Shown here: in pieces, positions 8,024-15,647 of the stretch
How the letters are laid out: every line of letters begins with the position of its first letter
How positions within the stretch are numbered: the stretch's first letter is position 1
Origin: Terriglobia bacterium
Lineage (GTDB): Bacteria > Acidobacteriota > Terriglobia > Bryobacterales > Bryobacteraceae
DNA: 64,000 bases
NCBI GenBank assembly: GCA_020073145.1
Contig: JAIQFS010000018.1
Coordinates: forward strand, 1-64,000
Direction of reading: 5' to 3'
Made by a program: the position numbers and the translations under genes
Notes under the pieces: generated by a model
The model's database searches: none
What the model was told of the DNA's origin: nothing
The model's input: only the letters and a program-made list of their open reading frames with translations

Positions 8024-9627
8024 TGTCCTCCCGTACTCTCGTGATCTGCGCCGTATGTTATGCCGCGGTGCTGAGCCTGTCGATCGGCGGCGCCAGCCTT
8101 TGGACCGACGAGGCCTTTTCCGCCTGGCTCGCCAGCCACGAAAGCCTCCGCAGCCTGGCTGGGTCTCTGCTCACCGGCGGTTCGTCCGACTTGCAGATGG
8201 CTCTCTACTACGTCTACCTCTTTTTTTGGACCAAGCTCTTCGGCGCCGGCGAGTTTGCTCTGCGCGCAGCCAATATCCCCTTCATCCTTCTCTTCAGCTT
8301 CGTCCTGGTGTGGTCATCGGCCCGCCTCTTCAAGTCCCGTGCGGCCTGGCTCGCGGCCGGCATGCTTCCCTTTGTCTGGCACTATGCTTCCGAAGCACGC
8401 CCGTATATGATCCTCCTGGCCTTGAGCACTACCGCGTTCGCCTGCGTCGTGCGATTCATCACTGCCGATTTCGTCGAGAGGCTGGCGCCACTTCCGTGGA
8501 TCTGCCTCGCCTCCCTCATCGTCGGAAGTCTGTTCCACATGCTGTTTCTGCTCGCCGCCGCCCCGATGGCGTTGATCCTCGGGCTTGCCTACTGGTCCGA
8601 TCGGTCCGATCTGCGGTGGCGGTATTGGACGATGCCGCTGGCGGTTTTCGTACTTCCGTTTGGTGCGCTCGCTGGTTTCTTTGCCTTCACGCTGCATCGG
8701 GGTATCGTGGATTACAACTATCCTCCACCGGGCGTCCGGCAAATGGCCTCCGTCGCCTATGAACTCGCGGGCTTCTCTGGTTTCGGACCGAATCGCAAGT
8801 TCTCTCTGGACTTCCATCCGTACGCCGTTCCGGTCGTCTTGGGCGCCTTGGCCATCTGTGCCGGCATGGTCTTTGCCGCTTACCCGGTCCTCCTGAAACT
8901 CCGCCTCAGGGATCGCGTGGTGCCCCTTCTGGGCGCAGCGGCTCTCCTCGGTGTCGTGGAAGTGCTCGCCGTGGCCTTCGCCACCAGGAAGCAGCCGGAT
9001 GCCCGGCATCTGGCTGCGCTTGTGCCGATCTTTCTGTTTCTGTTCATGGGGCTCATTCGGCGCGCCGGACCTCGCACCGCCGCCGCGTCGTTGATCCTGC
9101 TGGGGGGCGCCTGGTTCATCTCCGACCTGCGCGCGGAGTTCCTTCCCGAATATCAAAAGGAAGACTACCGCGACGCCGTCAGCGCCGCTTTATCGATTCA
9201 CCAACGCACGGGCGCCGATATTGCCGTCGCCGCCGACCCCGTGGCTGCGGCCTATTACGGTCTGGACGTGCGTGGCCCGGCCCCGTGCTACCCCATCCAG
9301 GGAGCTTGCGGTCCGGCCTTCCAGCGCGTCCCCTGGCCCCGCCGCGCCCCGGCGATCGACGCCGCCCACTGGTCTCAGGCGGAAATCCAGAATTGGCTCG
9401 CGGTTCACCGGGAGCGCGGCATTCCAGCCGTCGTTGTGATGCAACTCGACCGCGCCCACCTTCGTGACTCTGACTGGGGGCCGGTCCTCGCCGGCAGCCA
9501 CGCGGACCACCGCCTCTGGCTCCACGGCTTCGAAGTTGTCATGCTTCAGAACCGATCCACTCCCGAGGCCTCCCTGCGGTTCAGTTCCCGTCTGCCCGGC
9601 CACACTGGCACCTCAACTGCTCCTTGA
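8020..9627 (+). CDS. GT39/ArnT-like membrane glycosyltransferase
   Basis: A 535-residue integral membrane protein with around ten hydrophobic segments. The first segment is followed by GGASLWTDEAFSAWLA, the conserved acidic (W-x-DE) loop of the GT-C fold in ArnT/PMT-like enzymes, where the Asp-Glu binds the lipid-phosphate sugar donor. DLQMALYYVYLFFWTKLFG matches the next periplasmic loop. The C-terminal ~130 residues (from about 395) are soluble and periplasmic. It probably transfers a sugar from a polyprenyl-phosphate donor to a glycan or protein outside the inner membrane. It overlaps the preceding gene by four bases (ATGA). Confidence 0.75.
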   Translation: MMSSRTLVICAVCYAAVLSLSIGGASLWTDEAFSAWLASHESLRSLAGSLLTGGSSDLQMALYYVYLFFWTKLFGAGEFALRAANIPFILLFSFVLVWSSARLFKSRAAWLAAGMLPFVWHYASEARPYMILLALSTTAFACVVRFITADFVERLAPLPWICLASLIVGSLFHMLFLLAAAPMALILGLAYWSDRSDLRWRYWTMPLAVFVLPFGALAGFFAFTLHRGIVDYNYPPPGVRQMASVAYELAGFSGFGPNRKFSLDFHPYAVPVVLGALAICAGMVFAAYPVLLKLRLRDRVVPLLGAAALLGVVEVLAVAFATRKQPDARHLAALVPIFLFLFMGLIRRAGPRTAAASLILLGGAWFISDLRAEFLPEYQKEDYRDAVSAALSIHQRTGADIAVAADPVAAAYYGLDVRGPAPCYPIQGACGPAFQRVPWPRRAPAIDAAHWSQAEIQNWLAVHRERGIPAVVVMQLDRAHLRDSDWGPVLAGSHADHRLWLHGFEVVMLQNRSTPEASLRFSSRLPGHTGTSTAP

Positions 9628-9628
9628 A

Positions 9629-11473
9629 ATGGAGCCCATGCAGAGCCGAATAAACAGAACTGCCCCCCGGCCGATTCGGATGAAATCGCGGGAGCGATCC
9701 GCTCCCCGGCCGAAACCTCGGGAGGTGTACCCGGTCCGCGTCAGATCCCACAATGGCTACGTGGAATGCCAGTCTTCTCTGCTGGCGGAGATTAGCGGAG
9801 CGTCGCTCCCCAAGCCAAGCCGGCCTCTCCACTTAAAACTCGAGTTCGGTGGAGGTTTTCTTGGCAAGAACCGCTCCGTCAACTGCGGGCTGCCTCTGTC
9901 CCCGGAGGCTACCGAGGTGAACGGAGTCCTCCTCGGCCGGCGGGAAGACTCGCGAGTCCTGATTCTCGCCTTTCGGCAAATGGCCCCGGCGCCGGACGGT
10001 CGTGGTTTCCCCCCGCGCTCCGAGGAGTGGGAGCGCGCTTTCGGCGGGCTGGTTGCGCGCGTCCGCTGGGATCCCAAACTCGCCGGGCTCCAACCAGTGG
10101 GTTGGTTCCGAGCTCACCCCGAAGCCTCCATGACCCTGGCGCGGCGCGACTTGGAAATCTTCAATCGCTTCTTTTTCGAGCCCTGGCATTTTGGCGTGGT
10201 GTTGCAGCCCGCGGACGGCACCGCTCGCGGCCGGTTCTTCCTGCGCGAAGCAGATCAGTCCCTGGCGCCCGATAATTTTCAGGACGTGGTGGTGCGCTGG
10301 AACTCGGCGCCCTCGGTTGTTGCCATGGGGCCGTCCATCAGGCCGGGCGCTCCCTCCCCGTCGCCCGCCACAGGACGCGGGCAGCGTCGTACCCGAGTGG
10401 CAGTCTGGCCGGCCCTCGCGCTCCTGGCCGCGGTCCTGGGCGTCGGCGCTTGGTGGACCCTGCGCCCGCAGAAGCCTGCCGCCGTTCCCGACCGCGACCA
10501 GACCGCTGCGGCGCCCGCCATCGATCAGCAGGCAGCCCGGCAAGCTGCGGCCTTGTGGAAAAACTGGGAGAACGAGGCACGCCACGAGCAAGTGGATGCT
10601 CCGCCCCCGCCCGCAGAGCCGGCGGAACCCGCCAAGCCGGTGGAGGAGGAGATCCATAGGCAGCCTGCCGCCGTGCCTCCACGTCCGGCGGACCGCGGCC
10701 GGCTCGCCGGCGTCGAGGATCGGCTCGCCGCGATTCGGCGTTTAGTCCGCTCTTCCTCCACCGCGGAAGCGCGATCAGTCCCGCCGCCTGAACGAAAGTC
10801 GGAAGCCCCTCCGGCTCAACCGGCGCCGAAACCTTCTCCGGCCGCTCTGCTCGCTGAGGCGCCTTCCCTTTCCACGCCGTCGCGTAGCATCCAGGAGCCC
10901 CCAGCCATGCTGCGCGCCTCGCCGGTCCCGCCGCAAGCCGCCTCGCAGCCATCGGCTCCGCCACCCACGCCGGCACGCGCACCGCAGCCCCTGCCCGCCA
11001 CTGCTTCTCCCCATCCGGAGCCGTCCGTTCCTCGATCTGGTTCTGGGGCGCCGAAGCTGCAACCAGCCAACGGTGTCTCGGTCCCCGCCACTCCATCGTC
11101 TGGCCGGTTGATTTGGACCGGGCGCTTGCGCAAGAACGAGACCATCGTCTTTGAGGGCGGCAAAACCTCAATCGGCTCATCCACTGGAGCGCTGCCGGGA
11201 CGTCCCATCCGGTTCGACGTCTCCCCGGGCAATCTCACCAATGGCGGCATGGTGGTCTATACCGCCCGCTTGCATGGGGCTGGCGCCGCGCAGGAACCTC
11301 CCGGACCCCAAAACGGTTGGAACAAGACCGTGTATGAGTGGGACCCGGCGCGCACCGCGGATCTCGAAGTGATGGAAGCTCCCAGCGAGACGAACGGCTG
11401 GAAGCGCCTCGTCCTTCGCGCGCGGAGTTCCAAAGACTCCATCATTATAGTGGAGTGGAAGGCGCAGCCGTAA
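9629..11473 (+). CDS. Membrane protein with degenerate JAB/MPN domain, Pro-rich linker and unknown C-terminal domain
   Basis: A 614-residue protein starting at 9629, two bases after the previous stop; the longer frame from 9464 would lie inside the preceding gene. Residues ~35-210 look like a JAB1/MPN fold: EVNGVLLGRRE at ~96, VGWFRAHPE at ~157 and RRDLEIFNRFF at ~172. Compared with active JAMM proteases (E...HxHP...S..D), the first His is Arg161 and the Ser is Ala171, while His163 and Asp174 remain, so it is probably catalytically dead. One membrane segment follows (~256-277), then ~230 residues rich in Pro/Ala, then a conserved-looking beta-rich C-terminal domain (~515-614) starting RLIWTGRLRKNETIVFEGG. 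With this order the MPN part is cytoplasmic and the tail periplasmic. Confidence 0.6.
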   Translation: MEPMQSRINRTAPRPIRMKSRERSAPRPKPREVYPVRVRSHNGYVECQSSLLAEISGASLPKPSRPLHLKLEFGGGFLGKNRSVNCGLPLSPEATEVNGVLLGRREDSRVLILAFRQMAPAPDGRGFPPRSEEWERAFGGLVARVRWDPKLAGLQPVGWFRAHPEASMTLARRDLEIFNRFFFEPWHFGVVLQPADGTARGRFFLREADQSLAPDNFQDVVVRWNSAPSVVAMGPSIRPGAPSPSPATGRGQRRTRVAVWPALALLAAVLGVGAWWTLRPQKPAAVPDRDQTAAAPAIDQQAARQAAALWKNWENEARHEQVDAPPPPAEPAEPAKPVEEEIHRQPAAVPPRPADRGRLAGVEDRLAAIRRLVRSSSTAEARSVPPPERKSEAPPAQPAPKPSPAALLAEAPSLSTPSRSIQEPPAMLRASPVPPQAASQPSAPPPTPARAPQPLPATASPHPEPSVPRSGSGAPKLQPANGVSVPATPSSGRLIWTGRLRKNETIVFEGGKTSIGSSTGALPGRPIRFDVSPGNLTNGGMVVYTARLHGAGAAQEPPGPQNGWNKTVYEWDPARTADLEVMEAPSETNGWKRLVLRARSSKDSIIIVEWKAQP

Positions 11474-11497
11474 ACCCGCGCAAACACCGCCGCTTCC

Positions 11498-12124
11498 TCA
11501 CATCCGCACGGTCACGGGCTCCCGGAGCCGGAAGGTCAGACGAGTTTCGGGGGCAAGCTGGAGGTTCCGTTTCCCCGTGACCAGCGCGCCCGTTGTCCCC
11601 GCCGCTGCCCCCGCGCCGGCTCCGATCAGCGCCCCGATTCCGCCCCCCGCAATCGCTCCGATCGCCGCCCCGGTGCCCGCGCCGCTCCCGATCCAAACCA
11701 GATTGCGCCTCTTGGGAATCTGGGTGGTGCGTGCCGCAGCGGAGGTCACAACCCGATACGATTGGCCATTCCACTCCACCGAATCGAGCGTCAGGGCCAT
11801 CACGGCCCGTCCGCGAAACCGGCCCGACGGCTTCGACTCCACCAGGTGACCGTGGCAAACCGTTCCGCGCGCGAGAACCTCGCCCTCTTTCTGCACCAGC
11901 GCGGCTGCCAGGTAAGCGGTGAATCGTGTGCCCGGCCGGTCCCTCCGGGTATCCAGCGCCTCCTTCAGCCGAACTGTAAGCGGGGTTCCGGAGGAAAGGA
12001 CGATTTCGTGCCGAATCGGCGACGGCTTCGTCTGCGCTCCCAGTATCGTCGCCTGCAGGCAAGCTGCACCCGCGATCGCAATTGTTCCGAGCCCTGGCTT
12101 CGCCATGCGGAAGAATCGATGCAC
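11498..12124 (-). CDS. Exported glycine-zipper protein, function unknown
   Basis: A 208-residue protein with a signal peptide (hydrophobic stretch ending ATILGAQ near residue 31). The middle (~40-125) is a beta-rich domain containing LTVRLKEALDTRR and GHLVESKPSGRFRGRAVMAL, a pattern seen in acidobacterial secreted proteins of unknown role. Residues ~143-180 form a glycine zipper, a run of Gly/Ala at spacing four beginning WIGSGAGTGAAIGAIAGGG, which may insert into a membrane or self-assemble. The ending TRLTFRLREPVTV is a typical final strand of this group. It converges on the MPN-domain gene with 24 bases between stops. Confidence 0.55.
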   Translation of the reverse strand: MHRFFRMAKPGLGTIAIAGAACLQATILGAQTKPSPIRHEIVLSSGTPLTVRLKEALDTRRDRPGTRFTAYLAAALVQKEGEVLARGTVCHGHLVESKPSGRFRGRAVMALTLDSVEWNGQSYRVVTSAAARTTQIPKRRNLVWIGSGAGTGAAIGAIAGGGIGALIGAGAGAAAGTTGALVTGKRNLQLAPETRLTFRLREPVTVRM

Positions 12125-12149
12125 GCGGCCTGCCAGTCGAACGTGCGAT

Positions 12150-12204
12150 GAACCGTACGCTCGATCACCTCTCGATTCCGGTCGCAGGTGAAACGGTACG
12201 GTTC
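12150..12204. promoter_or_regulatory. Nested inverted repeat between divergent genes
   Basis: GAACCGTAC at 12150-12158 is the exact complement of GTACGGTTC at 12196-12204. Inside it CACCT and AGGTG form a second arm pair. The structure lies 26 bases upstream of the minus-strand glycine-zipper gene and about 175 bases upstream of the plus-strand coiled-coil gene. It could be an operator for one or both, or a structured leader. No known regulator site is recognised. Confidence 0.35.
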
Positions 12205-12379
12205 AGCCCGGTAATTTCTTCCGCCCGCCCGGGCCTCCCCGCAACCCACGACGGGGCAGTCGCGCCCTCTTCGATCAGCCATGCCAAGATGATGGCGCAT
12301 TTGGCTCCGAGATTGCACAGGGCCAGGTGCCGATGGGGTTTCTTATAGAAACCCAGAGCATCGAAAGGAGCAACGGTTT

Positions 12380-13264
12380 ATGAACGACTCTACGACTTCC
12401 ATTGAAGGAAACTCTGAAGGGAACTCGCACCATAACTGGCACTCTCCCGTGATTCTCGCGATCGCGGCCGTTCTCGTGGCCGGTAACATTTACTTTTTCG
12501 AAAGCACGGGAAAGCTCCAGCAAAGGCTGAGCCAGCTCGAGACCTCAACCCAATCCGGAATGACCTCGATGCGGGAGAGCTCGGAAGCGCAGTCCAGCAC
12601 CGCCTCCAAGAAGCTTGACGAACTCAGCGCTCGGATTGATGATGAGCGCGGCCGGGCCTTGCGGGCCGCCAGCCAGGCCAGTAAGAGCGCCCAGCGCCAT
12701 GCCGACGACCTTGCCCAGAAGATCGAGTCCGAACAGCAGCAGGCCCAGCAACAGGTCGCGTCCGCCATCGGCGAGGTCAAGGATGCCGCGAACACCGCCA
12801 ATACGAAAATCGCCGAGACCATCGACCGTGTGAGTTCCGTCGACACTCGAGTCTCGCAAACCCGTTCCGACCTGGATAAGACCGTTGCCGATCTCAAGAG
12901 CGTTCAGGGTGACCTGGGTGTGCAGAGCGGCCTGATTGCCACCAATGGCAAGGAGTTGGCGGCCTTGCGCGAACTCGGCGAGCGGAACTACGTCGAGTTC
13001 GATGTGAAGAAAACCGGCCAGCCGCAGCGCGTCGGCACCATCAGTGTCGTCCTCAGGAGAGCCGACCCCAAGCGCAATCGATTCACTCTCGATGTCCTTG
13101 CCGATGACAAGAAAGTGGAGAAGCGCGACCGGTCCATCAACGAGCCTGTGCAGTTCTATGTCGCTCGCGCCCGCCAGCCGTACGAGCTGGTCGTCAACCA
13201 GGTCCAGAAGGATCGCGTCGTCGGCTATCTGGCGATGCCCAAGGTCCTCTCCGCGTCCCGTTGA
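12380..13264 (+). CDS. Membrane-anchored coiled-coil protein, function unknown
   Basis: A 294-residue protein preceded by GAAAGGAG (spacing ~9). A short polar N-terminus is followed by one membrane segment (VILAIAAVLVAGNIYFFEST, residues ~24-43). Residues ~48-200 are a long amphipathic coiled coil rich in Gln, Ala, Ser and Glu (QLETSTQSGMTSMRES and QKIESEQQQAQQQV). The C-terminal ~85 residues form a small beta-rich domain (NYVEFDVKKTGQPQRVGTIS). This is the plan of a single-pass envelope protein with a periplasmic coil. No family name is recognised. It is a single gene followed by a strong hairpin. Confidence 0.6.
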   Translation: MNDSTTSIEGNSEGNSHHNWHSPVILAIAAVLVAGNIYFFESTGKLQQRLSQLETSTQSGMTSMRESSEAQSSTASKKLDELSARIDDERGRALRAASQASKSAQRHADDLAQKIESEQQQAQQQVASAIGEVKDAANTANTKIAETIDRVSSVDTRVSQTRSDLDKTVADLKSVQGDLGVQSGLIATNGKELAALRELGERNYVEFDVKKTGQPQRVGTISVVLRRADPKRNRFTLDVLADDKKVEKRDRSINEPVQFYVARARQPYELVVNQVQKDRVVGYLAMPKVLSASR

Positions 13265-13272
13265 GCAGACCG

Positions 13273-13300
13273 GTGGGCAGGCTTCCTGGAGCCTGCCCAC
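13273..13300. terminator. Hairpin terminator between convergent genes
   Basis: GTGGGCAGGCT and AGCCTGCCCAC form a perfect 11-base-pair stem with the loop TCCTGG, nine bases after the coiled-coil gene's stop. There is no T-run. It lies between convergent genes and could serve both directions. Confidence 0.6.
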
Positions 13301-13373
13301 TCCGCAACCCCGCCCGTGCGCCCGCGTCGTGTTCAAGGTACTCTCCCGTCACTGCAACTTTTCCGTCCGGCGT

Positions 13374-14960
13374 CTACGGGACCGCGCTCCAGTTACTCAT
13401 CACCGGCGCATCGCCCGGCTGACCGTATACGAAGGCGTGAGGCAAATCCAACAGATCCCAATTACCCGTCCCGTTCCAGTCGACGTACCATAACCCGCTG
13501 CGAAAAACGCCAATCTTGCGCCGGCCGTCGCCATTCCAGTCGCCCAGCACTGGCACGTCGCCCGCCTGTCCGAAACTCATCACATGCGAAGCATCGGTCG
13601 CATCCCATTGGTTGTTACCGTTCCAATCGACATACCACGCGCCGCTGCGAAAGACGCCGATCTTGAGCCGGCCGTCTCCATTCCAATCGGCCAGGACCGG
13701 CACGTCGCCCGCCTGTCCGAAACTCATCACATGCGCTGCATCGGTCGAATCCCATTGGTTGTTGCCGTTCCAGTCGACATACCACGTGCCGGCGCGAAAG
13801 ACGCCGATCTTGAGCCGGCCGTCCCCATTCCAATCCCCCAGCACTGGCACATCCCCCGCTTGGCCGAAACTGAAGACGTGCGCCGCATCGGTCAAATCCC
13901 ATAGACCGTTGCAATTCCAATCAACATACCAGGCGCCCCCGCGGTAGACGCCCGCGCACGATGGAACGGGCAATCGAACCGGGCCGAAAAAGATTCCGCT
14001 GAGCACCGCGTTCGAATGGAGCGCGGAGAGCCGCAGCGTGACATTCCCCGCCAGGTCCCACACCAGATACTGTCCACCGCCAAAATTCGCGACCGTCCGC
14101 GTGTCCAATACGTTGCCATTGGCATCCATCACCTCCGCAACGGCCGATCGCCCTGCCAGATCCCAGTCGACCAGGTAGATCGCGACCGCATGTGCGCTTT
14201 GGTCGGAGAAATTGAAGTGAACATCAAGTGTGCTGTTGGAATACCAGGCGGCTGCGATCCGGTCCGTACTCGAGGCGGCTTTCTGCAGCGCGCGAACGTC
14301 GGCGGTGGACGCTGCCCAGACAAAACTGGATGCGCCGGACGCCAACGTCACATAGGAAGGAAGGCTGGTGGAATCGCCGATCACGGAATAGCCTTCGCTG
14401 CCATAGATGGGCTTCCACGAACCTTGCGTAGTAGCGTCCGTTCTCAGGAAGACCGCGCTTCCAGTGGAACTGCCGGTTGCCAGCGTCACAGCGCCTCCGG
14501 TGCCGGTCACCGCCTGGCCGCTGCCCGTCGGCAACGCCCCCATCGTGCCGGCCACCGCAATCGACGTCCCTGCAAAACTGGCCGAAAGGGTCACCGTCAC
14601 CACGGCTACCACCCCATTCGGCACGGCCTGATTATTCAGCCCGCTAAGGATGCACAACGAAGAGCCCGGGGATGAACTGCAGGATAGGGTTTTGCCCGCG
14701 GCGCTGGCGCTGGGTCCGGCCGCCGCCGACAGCGCCACGACATCCGCCGCGGAATAGCCGAAGGTCCACTGAATCCCAGACGGCTGCTGACCCGTGGGAG
14801 CGTTGAGCGACAGGTTCAGCGTGACCGTGCCTCCTGGCGCGGCGGAACTCGACGACAGGGCCAGGGAATCCGTTTGCCCCAACGCTGGAACGCACATCCA
14901 TGTCAAGCTGGCGATCGCCGCCAGCAGTGTAGCGCCGGTGTGTGAGAGAGTGGCACGCAT
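13374..14960 (-). CDS. Secreted protein with cohesin-like N-terminus and four 49-residue FG-GAP/VCBS-like repeats
   Basis: A 528-residue exported protein (signal peptide to about residue 28, ending CVPALGQ). Residues ~30-165 resemble a cohesin-type beta domain (APGGTVTLNLSLNAPTGQ, then VVAVVTVTLS). Residues ~165-330 are a second beta-rich domain with DWDLAGRSAVAEVMD. From ~335 to the end come four tandem copies of a ~49-residue unit with the core WYVDWNGNNQWD and then GDVPVLGDWNGDGRLKIGVF. The DWNGDG part is the calcium-binding loop of FG-GAP/VCBS repeats. The last copy is the most diverged. It is probably a surface or extracellular adhesion or display protein. A weak AAGGA lies upstream of the start. 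Confidence 0.7.
   Translation of the reverse strand: MRATLSHTGATLLAAIASLTWMCVPALGQTDSLALSSSSAAPGGTVTLNLSLNAPTGQQPSGIQWTFGYSAADVVALSAAAGPSASAAGKTLSCSSSPGSSLCILSGLNNQAVPNGVVAVVTVTLSASFAGTSIAVAGTMGALPTGSGQAVTGTGGAVTLATGSSTGSAVFLRTDATTQGSWKPIYGSEGYSVIGDSTSLPSYVTLASGASSFVWAASTADVRALQKAASSTDRIAAAWYSNSTLDVHFNFSDQSAHAVAIYLVDWDLAGRSAVAEVMDANGNVLDTRTVANFGGGQYLVWDLAGNVTLRLSALHSNAVLSGIFFGPVRLPVPSCAGVYRGGAWYVDWNCNGLWDLTDAAHVFSFGQAGDVPVLGDWNGDGRLKIGVFRAGTWYVDWNGNNQWDSTDAAHVMSFGQAGDVPVLADWNGDGRLKIGVFRSGAWYVDWNGNNQWDATDASHVMSFGQAGDVPVLGDWNGDGRRKIGVFRSGLWYVDWNGTGNWDLLDLPHAFVYGQPGDAPVMSNWSAVP
13390..13965. repeat. Tandem 147-bp coding repeats (about four copies)
   Basis: Within the secreted-protein gene the same 147-base unit recurs; for example CCGATCTTGAGCCGGCCGTC begins near 13657 and again near 13804, 147 bases later. 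The two central copies are nearly identical at the DNA level, while the outer ones are more diverged, consistent with recent internal duplication or gene conversion. Confidence 0.75.
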
Positions 14961-15268
14961 CTTGTAGGAGATCCTTCCCTAGTTGGAATGCAGAGTTCCT
15001 GTGGCTCATCGCGGAAAACGCCCGCCCATTCTCCGCGGCTTCTGGCTCTGAAAAGTGAAGCCTGGGCTTCGCAATCGAAGCTCCATCCCTCTATCCGCTT
15101 AAGATTCGTCAATCTCAGCGTGGCTCGGTGTATAAATCTGACACGTGCGCTGAGTTAAAGTTGCGCGCCGTGAAGACTGAAGAGTGTATTGTAAATTGGA
15201 CCAAAGATAGACCAACCGGATGTGCTGCAAATGAACTGAGACAGGCGATCAAGATTCATTTTTCATGA
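14961..15268. other. Upstream region of the repeat-protein gene, no gene seen
   Basis: About 300 bases between the start of the repeat-protein gene (minus) and the transposase remnant. It is less GC-rich than its surroundings, especially 15100-15270, as expected of promoter DNA for the minus-strand gene. No convincing open frame, RNA gene or named operator is visible. Confidence 0.4.
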
Positions 15269-15373
15269 ATGGAGAATAGAGGATTGTCTCGACGGAAGTT
15301 CACTCCGGAGTTTAAGGAAGAGGCCGTCCGGCGCCGGGAACTGGGGGCTTCGTTGGGTTCCGGTTTAGCGTGA
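15269..15373 (+). pseudogene. Transposase (IS3-type OrfA) N-terminal remnant
   Basis: A 34-codon frame whose start contains SRRKFTPEFKEEAVRR, the classic N-terminal helix-turn-helix opening of IS3-family (HTH_Tnp_1) transposases. The frame becomes unrelated after RELGAS and hits a stop at 15371. The rest of OrfA and all of OrfB are missing, and no flanking inverted repeats are visible. It is a dead fragment of an insertion sequence. Confidence 0.6.
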
Positions 15374-15647
15374 AATGGGGAATGCCCGGCAGATCGTAGA
15401 AGGCAGCGACTCTCTGCTCGACGCCTGAATAGGCTGAGAGCAATTTTCTTTTCGCGAGAAAAAGGAGAGCCGCTCGGAAGAAGCCAAATCGGATGGAAGG
15501 GCAGCGGGCGGTGAGGCAGCTCGAAGAGAGGGCCGACGACGGCAACCCACGGTGCAGGTGGTGCTGCCCATGGCCGAGATGGGGTCAGGATGCGCCAGCG
15601 CGGGGGCTCGTTGATTCGGCGGGCCGGCCCGAAGCGGCCACTCGCTC
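15374..15647. other. Intergenic remnant region, no gene seen
   Basis: The 274 bases between the transposase remnant and the end of the hybrid kinase gene hold only short frames without recognisable similarity. Given the adjacent transposase fragment they may be decayed insertion-sequence DNA. A short dyad (TTTTCTTTTCGCGAGAAAAA, ~15444-15463) is present. Confidence 0.35.
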
